In this document: positions 1 through 7,668 of the stretch, piece by piece
Position numbering within the stretch: position 1 is the stretch's first letter
How the letters are laid out: each line of letters begins with the position of its first letter
From: DAIDJM01 sp964250215
Lineage (GTDB): Bacteria; Pseudomonadota; Alphaproteobacteria; Acetobacterales; Acetobacteraceae
Length of the DNA stretch: 16,404 bases
Reading direction: 5' to 3'
Assembly: GCA_964250215.1 (NCBI GenBank)
Contig: CAXUEX010000060.1
Span: 1 to 16,404, forward strand
Translations under genes and position numbers: made by a program
Notes under the pieces: model-generated
The model's input: only the letters and a program-made list of their open reading frames with translations
The model's database searches: none
Told to the model about the DNA's origin: nothing

Positions 1-741
1 CGCATCGCGGCCATCCTGCCGGCGGGCGCGTTCGGCGATGCGTTGCAGGCGGCGCTGGCCGAAGCCTGCGAGGCGGCCGGTTTCGAACCGCCGAACGTGC
101 AGCGCGACGACGGCACGCTGGACGGCTTCACCACGGCGCTGAAGACAGTTACGAATTATGAACAACGCCGCGGCGATCTGGAGAACCGCATCCGCGCCAT
201 GCGCGAGAGCACCGATCCGGACCAACGGCGCCAGGCCGGCATCCTGGCCGCGGAACCGGCCGCCGCGGTGCCGTTCGATGCGTTGCTGCTGGGCGAGACT
301 GGCGAATTGCTGCGCCAGGCGGCGGAAACCCTGCCCGGCTACGACGTGAGCGCGCCGCAGGTGCGCGTGCTGGGGCCGGCGCTGTGGGCGGCGCAGGCGA
401 CGCGTCTGGGGCGGTTGGCCGGCGCCTGGTATGTCGGGCTGGACGACAACACGCGGCCGGAATTCGTGCACGCGTTCCAGGTGAAATACGGCGCGCTGCC
501 GACGCCGCTGGCGGATCTCGGCTTCGATGCGGCGGCGATTGCGCGCGTGCTGGCGGGCGAGAACGATTATTCCGACAACGCACTTACGCGCCAGGAAGGC
601 TTCACCGGCGTGGATGGCGCGATCCTGCTGCTGGGCGATGGGCATGTGCGGCGGGCGCTCGCGATCTACCAGATCCTGCCGGGCGGCGGCGCCAAGCTGG
701 TGAGCCCGGCGCCGAGTGATCTTTCCGCGCCGCCGAGCTGA
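1..741 (+). CDS. Penicillin-binding protein activator-like periplasmic protein (3' part)
   Basis: Frame 1 is open from the first base, so the gene begins upstream of the window; its stop is TGA at 739-741. The visible 246 residues resemble the C-terminal half of a periplasmic-binding-fold protein of the YraM/LpoA (penicillin-binding protein activator) type: alternating beta/alpha segments such as RIAAILPAGAFGDAL, then FDALLLGE and VRVLGPALW strands, and a late GAWYVGLDD...FVHAFQVKYG segment like the lobe-closing part of Leu/Ile/Val-type binding proteins. In gammaproteobacteria LpoA stimulates PBP1a; alphaproteobacterial relatives carry this annotation by fold, mostly without experiment. The lipoprotein signal that would place it in the envelope lies outside the window. 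It ends 8 bases before the histidine kinase gene, so the two are probably co-transcribed. An amino-acid ABC transporter binding protein is the alternative. Confidence 0.7.
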   Translation, partial: RIAAILPAGAFGDALQAALAEACEAAGFEPPNVQRDDGTLDGFTTALKTVTNYEQRRGDLENRIRAMRESTDPDQRRQAGILAAEPAAAVPFDALLLGETGELLRQAAETLPGYDVSAPQVRVLGPALWAAQATRLGRLAGAWYVGLDDNTRPEFVHAFQVKYGALPTPLADLGFDAAAIARVLAGENDYSDNALTRQEGFTGVDGAILLLGDGHVRRALAIYQILPGGGAKLVSPAPSDLSAPPS

Positions 742-749
742 AAATCGGC

Positions 750-2141
750 ATGTGGCTGCTGCTTCGCGTGGTCACGGCGATTGCGGCGGTGCCGGTGATG
801 GCGCTGGGCTTGCTGGTGTGGCTGCACCGCGCCGAACCCGCAGCTTCTTTCCTGGCCGGGATCGCGGTGCTGGCCGCGGCGACGGGGCTTGGATTGGTGT
901 GGACGCACGATCTGCGACGGTTCGCCGAGTTGCTGGCGCGGGCGGGTTCGCGCCAGATGAAGCTGCCCGCGATCGCACCGCTTTCGCTGCCGCCATCCGT
1001 GCTGGGCGGCGTGCGGGCGCTTTCGGCGACGCTGGAGGCGAGTTCGGAACAGCTCGAACGCCTGCTGCGCACCGAGGAAGGGATTTTGGAGCGCCTGCCC
1101 GACCCGCTGATTGTGCTGGGTCCGGACCGTTCCGTGAGACAATTGAATGCCGCGGCCAGGGTTGCGTTCGGCGGCGATACGGCGGCGGTGCTGCGGCATC
1201 CCGATCTGCGCGCGGCGATCGATCGGGCGCTGCTGGCCGGCGCCGCGCCGCAGACCGCGGAGCTGCGGCTGCCGGTGCCGGTGCCGCGCGAGGTGCACGC
1301 CACGGTCACGCCGCTCGACAGCCCGCTTACCGGCGGGGCCGGCGCGCTGCTGGTGCTTTCCGACCGGACGCGGGAACGCGCCATCGAGCGGACGCGCGCC
1401 GATTTCGTGGCCAATGCGAGCCACGAATTGCGCACGCCGCTGGCCAGCCTTACGGGCTTTATTGAAACATTGCGCGGGCCGGCCGCCGACGATCCGCCGG
1501 CGCAGGCGCGCTTTCTTTCGATCATGGCCGAGCAGGCGGCGCGGATGAACCGGCTGATCGACGATCTGCTGAGCCTGTCGCGCATCGAACTGGTGGAACA
1601 TCAGCCGCCGGCCGAGGAAGTGGAGCTGGTGGAGCTGGTGGAGCGCATGCTGGCTTCGTTCCAGCTCCGGATGCACGAGCGCTCGCTGCACCTGGCGTGG
1701 TCGCCGCCCGCGGCGCTGCCGCCGGTTGTTGGGGATCCGGATCATCTGGAGCAGGTTGTGCAAAATCTGCTGGACAACGCGGTGAAGTATGGCAAGGAAG
1801 GCGGCATTGTGCGGGTGCAGCTTGCGGCGGTGCCGGCCGGTGCGCCGTGGCCGAGCCGGCCGGGCGTGGTGCTTTCGGTGGAAGATGACGGGCCCGGCAT
1901 TCCGCACCGGCATCTGCCGCGGCTGACGGAACGTTTCTATCGCGTGGACGCGGGCCGTTCGCGCGCCGTGGGCGGCACGGGACTGGGGCTGGCGATCGTG
2001 AAGCACATCGTGAACCGGCATCGCGGCCAGCTCGCCATCGAAAGCGAGGAAGGCGCGGGCGCGACGTTCTCTGTGTGGTTGCCTTCTCGGTTGCCAGTTG
2101 CCAGTGGTGCGTTGCCAGAAAGCACGCGCGCGGCGGGCTGA
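750..2141 (+). CDS. phoR: PhoR-like membrane sensor histidine kinase
   Basis: 463 residues. Two membrane segments (about 3-24 and 32-52) are joined by a very short loop, so there is no real periplasmic sensor domain, as in PhoR of the phosphate system. A PAS-like region (about 105-205) follows, then the HisKA domain with the phospho-acceptor His225 in SHELRTPL, and the HATPase domain with N box (LLDNAVKY, Asn343), G1 (DDGPGI, 379-384), F box (FYRVD, 396-400) and G2 (GGTGLGLAI, 408-416). All catalytic motifs are intact. No response regulator, pst or phoU gene lies nearby; phoB would have to be elsewhere, so the symbol rests on architecture only. The domain fold ends near residue 445; the last residues (RLPVASGALPES) are encoded by a heptamer repeat tract. 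The ATG at 750 follows the previous stop by 8 bases; the ribosome site is weak, suggesting coupling. Confidence 0.8.
   Translation: MWLLLRVVTAIAAVPVMALGLLVWLHRAEPAASFLAGIAVLAAATGLGLVWTHDLRRFAELLARAGSRQMKLPAIAPLSLPPSVLGGVRALSATLEASSEQLERLLRTEEGILERLPDPLIVLGPDRSVRQLNAAARVAFGGDTAAVLRHPDLRAAIDRALLAGAAPQTAELRLPVPVPREVHATVTPLDSPLTGGAGALLVLSDRTRERAIERTRADFVANASHELRTPLASLTGFIETLRGPAADDPPAQARFLSIMAEQAARMNRLIDDLLSLSRIELVEHQPPAEEVELVELVERMLASFQLRMHERSLHLAWSPPAALPPVVGDPDHLEQVVQNLLDNAVKYGKEGGIVRVQLAAVPAGAPWPSRPGVVLSVEDDGPGIPHRHLPRLTERFYRVDAGRSRAVGGTGLGLAIVKHIVNRHRGQLAIESEEGAGATFSVWLPSRLPVASGALPESTRAAG
2091..2118 (+). repeat. Heptamer tandem repeat inside the kinase 3' end
   Basis: TTGCCAG TTGCCAG TGGTGCG TTGCCAG: four consecutive 7-base units, three identical. 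The tract lies within the last codons of the histidine kinase, after the end of the conserved ATPase fold. The unit GCCAGTT matches the GTCAGTT/TTCAGTT units at 11871-11905 in six or five of seven bases, so both tracts may belong to one heptamer family. The function is unknown. Confidence 0.6.
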
Positions 2142-2812
2142 TGTGCACGCTCGTGATTCTGTTCCGGCCGGAACATGAATGGCCAGTTTGCGTGGGTGCC
2201 AATCGCGACGAGATGCTGGCGCGGCCGTGGTTGCCGCCGGCGACGCATTGGCCGACGCAGCAGGACGTGGTGGGTGGCCTGGATAGACTGGCCGGCGGCA
2301 CGTGGCTGGCGGTGCGCAGCAACCGTTTGCTGGCGGCAGTGCTGAACCGCACGGGATCGCTGGGGCCGGCGGCGGACAAGCGCAGCCGGGGCGAGCTGCC
2401 GTTGCTGGCTTTGCAACATTCCGACGCGGATACGGCGGCCGATTCCATGGCGGCGCTGGATGCGGGGGAATGGCGGCCGTTCAACCTGGTGATTGCGGAC
2501 CGGCACGGCGTGTGGTTCGTGCGCGGGCTCGGCTCGGGGCGACCCGAGGCACGCCGGTTGGCGGCGGGGCTGACGATGCTCACGTCGGGCGAGCCGAACG
2601 ATCCGGCCGATCGCCGCATCGCGCGCCATCTGCCGCGGTTTGCCGCGGCGGCCATGCCCGAGCCGCCGGATTGGCGCGATTGGCCGGTTCTGCTGGCGGA
2701 TGAAGCGGGCGCGTTGCGGGAAAGGCTGCATATTCCGGACACGGCCGGGTTCGGCACAAGCAGCACGAGTTTGGTGGCGCTGGGGCCGCAGATGAATTTC
2801 CGGTTCGCGTAA
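2141..2812 (+). CDS. NRDE/TANGO2-family protein
   Basis: 223 residues starting MCTLVILF, with the family-defining N-R-D-E at residues 21-24 (VGANRDEMLARP). Cys2 follows the initiator Met, and the order (NRDE, then GGLDRLAGGTWLAV, then a late LTMLTSGEPND segment) matches the NRDE family, whose animal member is TANGO2. A role in heme handling has been reported for some eukaryotic members; the bacterial role is not settled, and no catalytic activity is proposed. The ATG at 2141 overlaps the kinase stop by one base (TGATG), so translation is probably coupled. An in-frame GTG further upstream lies inside the kinase gene and would put unconserved residues before MCTL, so it is not preferred. Confidence 0.85.
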   Translation: MCTLVILFRPEHEWPVCVGANRDEMLARPWLPPATHWPTQQDVVGGLDRLAGGTWLAVRSNRLLAAVLNRTGSLGPAADKRSRGELPLLALQHSDADTAADSMAALDAGEWRPFNLVIADRHGVWFVRGLGSGRPEARRLAAGLTMLTSGEPNDPADRRIARHLPRFAAAAMPEPPDWRDWPVLLADEAGALRERLHIPDTAGFGTSSTSLVALGPQMNFRFA

Positions 2813-2813
2813 T

Positions 2814-2830
2814 TGCCGCAGTTTGCGGCA
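2814..2830 (+). terminator. Hairpin just after the NRDE stop codon
   Basis: TGCCGCA-gtt-TGCGGCA, a perfect 7-bp stem with a 3-base loop, starts two bases after the stop codon, between convergent genes. There is no T run on the plus side, so it is at best a weak or Rho-assisted terminator. Confidence 0.4.
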
Positions 2831-2837
2831 CGGCTCG

Positions 2838-2890
2838 CCCCCTCCACCATGCTGCGCATGGTCCCCCTCCCCTGCTTCGCGCGGGGAGGA
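2838..2890. repeat. Two-hairpin intergenic repeat, copy A
   Basis: CCCCCTCC is followed by hairpin 1 (ACCATG-ctgcg-CATGGT, 2846-2862) and hairpin 2 (CCTCCCC 2866-2872 with GGGGAGG 2883-2889). It sits between the convergent NRDE and glutamate dehydrogenase genes and could help end transcription on either strand. Related elements are at 9170-9218 and 14781-14836. It looks like a REP-type element, though no family name can be assigned from the window. Confidence 0.65.
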
Positions 2891-2903
2891 TCGGCGGATG
2901 GTT

Positions 2904-4163
2904 TTAGGGGAAAAGGCCGCGGGTTTGTTTTGCTTTTCGCACCTTTTCCACGCCGATCGCCATGGCCGCGGTGCGGTGCGGCACGTGGTCGCGTTCGCTG
3001 CGGTGCATCACGGCCTGGAAGGCGCGTTCCAGGATGCGGTTCAGGCGGTCGCGCACTTCCGGTTCCGTCCAGAAAAGCTGTTGCAGATCCTGCACCCATT
3101 CGAAATAGCTCACCACCACGCCGCCGGCGTTGCAGAGGATGTCGGGGATGACGAAGATTTCGCCGTTGCGCTGGTTGATGATGCGGTCGGCTTCGGGTGT
3201 GGTGGGGCCGTTGGCGCCCTCGGCCAGGATGCGACATTGCAGTTGGGGCGCGTTGTTGGCGGTGATCACCTGCTCCATGGCGGCCGGCACCAGGATGTCG
3301 CATTTCTGCACCAGCAGCTCGTGCGGATCGAAGGCGAGTTCGTTGGAAAAGCCGCGCAGGCAGCCTTGCTGCTCGCAATGGCGCACCATGGCGGGGACAT
3401 CGAGCCCCTTCGCGTCGTAGTAGCAGGCCGAGTGGTCGGAGACGCCGATCACCCTGACACCTTGTTGCGCCAGCGAAAGTGCGGTGACGCTGCCGACGTT
3501 GCCGAAGCCCTGGATGATGGCAGTGGCGCCGGCGGGCGCGATCTGCAGCCGTTCCATGGCGCGGCTCACCAGGTGCACCACGCCGCGGCCGGTGGCTTCG
3601 CGCCGCCCCACCGTGCCGCCGGCGCTGACCGGCTTGCCGGTGACGATCTCGGTGACGGTCTGGCCGTGGTACATGGAGTAGGTGTCCATGTACCAGGCCA
3701 TGGTCTGTTCGTTGGTGCCCATATCGGGCGCCATCACATCCACTTTGGCGCCGACGAAGGGGATCATCTCCTGCATGTAGCGGCGCGAGAGACCTTCCAG
3801 CTCGCGGTGGCTGAGGCTGTGCGGATCCACCGCGATGCCGCCTTTGGCGCCGCCGTAGGGCAGGCCGGCCAGCGCGCATTTCCAGCTCATGGAAATGGCC
3901 AGCGCCGCGACCTCGCCCATGTGCAGATCGGGGGCGTAGCGCGTGCCGCCTTTGGTGGGACCCATGGTGAGGTGGTGCTGCACGCGGTAGCCCATGAACA
4001 CGGCCGTGGTGCCGTCGTCGCGGTGGATCGGGCAGCTTACGGCGATGGCGCGCTTGGGCAGCAGCAGCCGGTCGCGCTCGTCGTCGGGGATTTCCAGGTA
4101 GTCGGCGATGACGCGAAACTGGCCGCGGGCCTGTTCGAAGAACGGGCCGGAGAAGAGGTCCAT
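2904..4163 (-). CDS. gdhA: Glu/Leu/Phe/Val dehydrogenase, probably glutamate dehydrogenase
   Basis: 419 residues, normal for a hexameric bacterial glutamate dehydrogenase, which interconverts glutamate and 2-oxoglutarate plus ammonium in the cytoplasm. The substrate domain shows TKGGTRY (70-76), Lys95 and the catalytic-lysine motif LPYGGAKGGI (101-110, Lys107). The Rossmann domain shows GFGNVGS (219-225) and an acidic residue, Asp243, at the end of the second strand, which favours NAD over NADP; this is inference. The conserved CDILVPAAMEQVIT and AEGANGPTTPEAD segments are present. The start at 4163 gives MDLFSGPFFEQA, typical of the family; longer in-frame extensions are proline/arginine-rich and lie over the neighbouring gene. 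No strong ribosome site is seen. It faces the lipid-kinase gene across 113 bases (4164-4276) that must hold both promoters; no convincing promoter was found there. Leucine dehydrogenase is the less likely alternative. Confidence 0.9.
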   Translation of the reverse strand: MDLFSGPFFEQARGQFRVIADYLEIPDDERDRLLLPKRAIAVSCPIHRDDGTTAVFMGYRVQHHLTMGPTKGGTRYAPDLHMGEVAALAISMSWKCALAGLPYGGAKGGIAVDPHSLSHRELEGLSRRYMQEMIPFVGAKVDVMAPDMGTNEQTMAWYMDTYSMYHGQTVTEIVTGKPVSAGGTVGRREATGRGVVHLVSRAMERLQIAPAGATAIIQGFGNVGSVTALSLAQQGVRVIGVSDHSACYYDAKGLDVPAMVRHCEQQGCLRGFSNELAFDPHELLVQKCDILVPAAMEQVITANNAPQLQCRILAEGANGPTTPEADRIINQRNGEIFVIPDILCNAGGVVVSYFEWVQDLQQLFWTEPEVRDRLNRILERAFQAVMHRSERDHVPHRTAAMAIGVEKVRKAKQTRGLFP

Positions 4164-4276
4164 GGGTGGCGATCCGAATCCGTGGGGTCCGCGCCCTGGG
4201 GTTCGGGCACGGCTGGCGGCGGCACCATCCGGCCGGCTCTGCGTTTTGTCCACGGCGCCGGGCCGGGGGATCGCAA

Positions 4277-5206
4277 ATGACAACAAGCTTGCGCGCGAAG
4301 GGCGAGACGGGATCGCGGGGCGGTGCCGTGAGGCTTGCGCTGGTTCTGAATGAGAAGGCGGGCGCGCTGCTGGCGCGGGCGGATGCGGCGGAACGGCTTC
4401 ACGCGCTGGTGCGCGAGGCCGGTTTCGAGCTGGTGGAGGTAGAGCCGGGCGAGCTGCCGGTGCGCATTGCGCAGGCGGCGGCATCCGGGGCGGACATCGT
4501 GGCCGTGGCGGGTGGCGACGGCACCGCGGCGTGTGCGGCGGAGGCGCTGGCTGGGCGCGACGTGGCGCTCGGGTTGCTGCCCTGCGGCACGATGGATTTG
4601 CTGGCGCGCGACCTGCGGCTGCCGGTGGGCGACCCCGAGGCGGCGATGGCGGTGCTGGTTTCGGGACAGCGCCGGACGATCGACGTGGGCATGATGGGCG
4701 AGCGGCCGTTTCTGTGCGCGGCCATGCTGGGCGCGCCGGCTCGATTGGCAAAGCACCGCGAGCACGGACGGCAGCACGGCAACGGGCCGCTGGCCTGGGC
4801 GCGTTTCGGCCGCGCGGCGTGGCGGGCGATGCGGCGCGAGCCGAGGCTGCGGTTGCGGGCGGTGATCGACGGGCGGGAGGTGCGGCTGCGCACCGCGGCG
4901 CTGACCATTACCGTGAACCCGCTGGACGACGCGACCGGCCGCGCGTTCGGACGCTCGCGGCTGGATACCGGGTGGTTCGCGATCTATGTGGCGCGCGGCA
5001 GGCTGCTGGGGCTGCTGCCGAGCGTGCTGCGCGGCCGGGTGCCGCAGGGGCGGAAAATGGCGGTGCTGCGCGGGCGGGATATCGAGCTGCATAGCTCGGC
5101 GGGCGCCTTGCGCGTGCTGCTGGACGGCGAGGCGCATCTGCTGGCGCCGCCGTTGCGGTTTAGCATCAAACCCCGGACGCTGACGGTGATCGCGCCGGCG
5201 CCATGA
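4277..5206 (+). CDS. Diacylglycerol kinase-family (YegS-like) lipid kinase
   Basis: 309 residues with the diacylglycerol-kinase catalytic fold: a first strand RLALVLNEKAG (19-29, where the family often has NPxSG), the nucleotide-binding GGDGT (79-83) and GLLPCGTMDLLARDL (99-113), then a beta-rich C-terminal domain ending VLLDGEAHLLAPPLRFSIKP, like the DGE...F/Y...V tail of YegS and sphingosine-kinase relatives. Expected reaction: ATP-dependent phosphorylation of a lipid hydroxyl, substrate unknown; Met-Asp replaces the usual Asn-Asp after GT (GTMDLLA rather than GTANDFA). The start at 4277 is chosen because GGGGG at 4265-4269 is a well-placed ribosome site; an earlier in-frame ATG at 4166 would add an arginine-rich leader. 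The stop overlaps the metallophosphoesterase start (ATGA), so the two proteins probably work in one process. Confidence 0.85.
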   Translation: MTTSLRAKGETGSRGGAVRLALVLNEKAGALLARADAAERLHALVREAGFELVEVEPGELPVRIAQAAASGADIVAVAGGDGTAACAAEALAGRDVALGLLPCGTMDLLARDLRLPVGDPEAAMAVLVSGQRRTIDVGMMGERPFLCAAMLGAPARLAKHREHGRQHGNGPLAWARFGRAAWRAMRREPRLRLRAVIDGREVRLRTAALTITVNPLDDATGRAFGRSRLDTGWFAIYVARGRLLGLLPSVLRGRVPQGRKMAVLRGRDIELHSSAGALRVLLDGEAHLLAPPLRFSIKPRTLTVIAPAP

Positions 5207-6009
5207 CCACGATCGTGCACCTGACCGACCTGCATTTCGGCGCCACCGACAAGGCGCTGGTGCAGGCGCTGGTGGCATGGGTTCGTGAATTTCCCCCCGA
5301 TCTGGTGGCGGTGAGCGGCGATCTGACGCAGGGCGCGCGCCATGCCGAATTCCGCGCCGCGAAGGGCTTCCTGGACAGTCTCGGCGCGCCCTGGCTCGCG
5401 GTGCCGGGCAATCACGACATCACGCCGTATCGCCTGGGCGAGCGCTTCCTGTTTCCGTATCAGCGCTGGCACGACGAGATTGGTGCGGAGACGGAACCGG
5501 TTTGGCAGGATGCCCAGGTGGGCGTGGTGGGGCTGAACACGGCGCGGCGCGCGGGGCCGCACCTGGATTGGTCGCGCGGCCGGGTGACGCGGTCGCGGCT
5601 GGAGCGGGCGTTGGCGAAGCTCGATGCCTTGCCGGCGGGGCTGACGCGGATCGTGGTGGCGCACCATCCGCTGCTGCCGCCCGAGGCGTTGCCGTTCACC
5701 ACGGTAGTGGGTGGTTCGCAGCGCGCGCTGGCGGCGTTCGGTGAACGGCGAGTGGCGATGGTGCTGGCCGGGCACCTGCACCGCAGCTACGCGCGCATGG
5801 CGCGGCCGGAGGGGCCGGCGCCGCTGATTTTGCAGGGCGGGTCGGCCACGTCCACGCGGTTGCGGGGGGAGCCGAACGCGTTCAATCGCATCGCGATCGA
5901 CAATGGCGCCGGGGTCATCGAGAGCTGGGCATGGTCGGGGAAGGATTGGCAGCAGGCGGCGCGACGGGAGGCGGATTTCCGGTATCGGCCGCAGCCGGTT
6001 GCGGCATGA
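5203..6009 (+). CDS. Calcineurin-like metallophosphoesterase
   Basis: 268 residues with all five metal-ligand blocks of the calcineurin-like phosphoesterase fold: TDLHFG (Asp9, His11), SGDLTQG (Asp40), PGNHD (Asn70, His71), VAHHPL (His154, His155) and AGHLHR (His191, His193). The two-metal centre is therefore complete. The arrangement and length are like the CpdA/Icc group, which includes cyclic-nucleotide phosphodiesterases, but other members act on lipids or nucleotides, so the substrate is not fixed. There is no signal peptide or membrane segment, hence cytoplasmic. The ATG overlaps the lipid-kinase stop by four bases, which favours a substrate linked to lipid or phosphate metabolism; this is inference. 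It ends convergently with the small membrane-protein gene, only 24 bases away. Confidence 0.85.
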   Translation: MTTIVHLTDLHFGATDKALVQALVAWVREFPPDLVAVSGDLTQGARHAEFRAAKGFLDSLGAPWLAVPGNHDITPYRLGERFLFPYQRWHDEIGAETEPVWQDAQVGVVGLNTARRAGPHLDWSRGRVTRSRLERALAKLDALPAGLTRIVVAHHPLLPPEALPFTTVVGGSQRALAAFGERRVAMVLAGHLHRSYARMARPEGPAPLILQGGSATSTRLRGEPNAFNRIAIDNGAGVIESWAWSGKDWQQAARREADFRYRPQPVAA

Positions 6010-6014
6010 GCGGG

Positions 6015-6032
6015 CCGGTCGGCTTTCACCGG
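6015..6032. terminator. Weak hairpin between convergent genes
   Basis: CCGGT (6015-6019) pairs with ACCGG (6028-6032) around an 8-base loop. It fills the 24-base gap between the metallophosphoesterase and the small membrane-protein gene. There is no T run on the plus strand, so this is only a possible bidirectional terminator. Confidence 0.25.
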
Positions 6033-6033
6033 A

Positions 6034-6225
6034 TCATTTCGCGGTCCGGAGCGCGTGGACGAATGCGTAGGCAACGATCGGAATGGCGACGATGACGTAG
6101 ATGCGCAAGGCGATCAGCAGGCCGAGCGTGAAACGGTCGAGGCGCCGGCGTGGCAGGGGTTTTTCCGCGATGGCCGCGAGCTGGCTGGGTTCCAGGGCCT
6201 GCAGCAGCTTTGCATCGTGGTTCAC
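6034..6225 (-). CDS. Small single-span membrane protein coupled to the NRAMP-like gene
   Basis: 63 residues from a GTG start at 6225. A well-placed AAGGAG stands 8 bases upstream and overlaps the stop codon of the transporter gene (TAAGGAG), so translation must follow or reinitiate from that gene. The N-terminal half is hydrophilic with a basic patch (PRRRLDR, 25-31); the C-terminal half (about 34-58) is one hydrophobic span containing an Arg (R41) and a Pro (P49), ending HALRTAK. The basic patch suggests an inside N-terminus. I do not recognise a family. The genetic coupling suggests a partner or regulator of the transporter, like other small proteins attached to metal transporters, but nothing in the sequence proves it. 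A longer frame upstream overlaps the transporter gene and lacks the ribosome site. Confidence 0.7.
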   Translation of the reverse strand: MNHDAKLLQALEPSQLAAIAEKPLPRRRLDRFTLGLLIALRIYVIVAIPIVAYAFVHALRTAK

Positions 6226-6235
6226 GCAGGGCTCC

Positions 6236-7612
6236 TTACTTGCCGAGCATATCTGGAAAGACGGTGATGAGGCCATAGAATGCGCCCACCGCCGAGATCG
6301 CCACGACGATGGTTCCGCCGGCGAGGTTGGTTTTCCAGCGGTTCGCAAGGTCGCCCATGATGTCGCGGTCGTTCACCAGCAGCAGCAGGAACAGCAGCGC
6401 GGGCGCCATCAGCAAGGTGGCGATGACGTTCACCGTGAGGGTCATGGCGAGGAGCGGCGCGCCGGGGATAAGGACGATTGCGGCCGCGATCAGGGTGGAG
6501 ACGATTGCGGCGCCATAGAACAGCCGGCCGCGGGCGAAATCGAGGTTCAGGCTGTGCCGGACCGAGAGGGTTTCGGCCAGTGCGTAAGAGGAACTGGTGG
6601 AAATCGTCATTGCCGCGACGAGGCCGGCCTCGATGATGCCGAGGGCGAAGAGGGTGGCGCCGGTGGTGCCGAGAATGGGGCGGAGCGCGGTTGCGAAGTC
6701 GGCGCCGCTCGCGAATTGCGAGACGTCGATATGCGCGGCGAACAGGGGCGCGGTGGCGACGACCGTCGCGATCGCGGCGATGGCCGCCAGCCCGGCCCCG
6801 ATCGCCGTGTCGGCACGGCCCTGCGGCACGTCGGCACGCGTGAGGCCCTTGTCCACGACGGCGCTCTGCTGGAAGAAGATCATCCACGGCGTGACGGTGG
6901 CGCCGATGTTGGCCAGGATCAGCGTGATGAAGGCGACGCCGAAACCTCCCGGCAGCGGGCCCCAGGTGGCGATCGCGTGGGCCAGGGTGGCGCCGCGCGG
7001 ATGCGCGTATAACGCTGCCGGAATGAACAGCAGGTTGAACACGGCCACGCCCATGAGCAGACGCTCCCAGGTGGCGTAGCGGCGCAGGGCGAGCGAGGCG
7101 ATCACCACGGCGACGCCGAACGCGACCGAGAGCGCGGCGGGCAGGCCGAAATAGAGGCCGCCGGCCTGGATGGCAATGAACTCGGTGACGAGCGTGAGCA
7201 CGTTGCCGAAGACCAGGTCGGCCATCGCGAAATAGCCCCAGAAGGGGCCGAAACGTTGGAAGATGAGTTCGGCGTGGCCGCGATGGGTGGCGGCACCCAG
7301 CCGAACGGTCATTTCCTGCACCACGAAGGCCATGACGAAGGTGAGCAGGATGAACGGGACGAAGAAGCCGATGCCGTAGGTGGCGCCCGTGGTGGCGTAG
7401 GAGACCATGCTGGGGCCGTCGTTCTCGCCGAGCATGACGAGCACGCCGGGGCCGGCGAGCAGCCACAGCAGGCGCAGGCCCCTTCCGGCGGCGCGGGTAC
7501 GCAGAACCTCGCGGCGGTCCTGCGCACGGAGCCTGTCCTCGCGGGTGGCAGCGTCCTGGCCTGCCGGATGCGGAAGGTCCGGGCGGCCGATGCGCATGAC
7601 ATTCTGGCTCAC
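6236..7612 (-). CDS. NRAMP-family divalent metal transporter, atypical ligand motifs
   Basis: 458 residues, about eleven membrane spans after a 45-residue hydrophilic N-terminus. Family membership is clear from the first span (LAGPGVLVMLGENDGPSM, from residue 52), the adjacent YATTGATYGIGF segment, and the sixth span (ANIGATVTPWMIFFQQSAVVDKG). In classical NRAMP/MntH the metal is held by DPGN in span 1 and MPH in span 6. Here these read D65-G-P-S68 and T241-P-W243: Asp is kept, but Asn and Met are lost. Published work on the family links the Met to preference for Mn/Fe over Mg/Ca, so a hard cation such as Mg2+ is a plausible substrate. Start: the GTG at 7612 has GGAG six bases upstream; the longer frame to 7654 does not. 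It is followed by the coupled small membrane protein and preceded by mgtC. Confidence 0.85.
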   Translation of the reverse strand: MSQNVMRIGRPDLPHPAGQDAATREDRLRAQDRREVLRTRAAGRGLRLLWLLAGPGVLVMLGENDGPSMVSYATTGATYGIGFFVPFILLTFVMAFVVQEMTVRLGAATHRGHAELIFQRFGPFWGYFAMADLVFGNVLTLVTEFIAIQAGGLYFGLPAALSVAFGVAVVIASLALRRYATWERLLMGVAVFNLLFIPAALYAHPRGATLAHAIATWGPLPGGFGVAFITLILANIGATVTPWMIFFQQSAVVDKGLTRADVPQGRADTAIGAGLAAIAAIATVVATAPLFAAHIDVSQFASGADFATALRPILGTTGATLFALGIIEAGLVAAMTISTSSSYALAETLSVRHSLNLDFARGRLFYGAAIVSTLIAAAIVLIPGAPLLAMTLTVNVIATLLMAPALLFLLLLVNDRDIMGDLANRWKTNLAGGTIVVAISAVGAFYGLITVFPDMLGK

Positions 7613-7668
7613 GCGTATCTCCGGCATGTCGAAGCCGTGGGATGATTCCGGCACGGGGCGACAGGGCC

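Noticed and set aside
666..2021. A 451-codon minus-strand frame opposite the histidine kinase
   Set aside because: Histidine/arginine/glutamine-rich shadow of the kinase, with no recognisable domain.
1522..3879. A 785-codon minus-strand open frame across the kinase, NRDE and dehydrogenase region
   Set aside because: It is arginine/proline/alanine rich, out of frame with the dehydrogenase, and antisense to well-recognised plus-strand genes; such frames are common in GC-rich DNA.
2823..4280. A 485-codon plus-strand frame opposite glutamate dehydrogenase
   Set aside because: It is the antisense of a gene with intact family motifs, with a histidine/glycine/valine-rich product typical of shadow frames.
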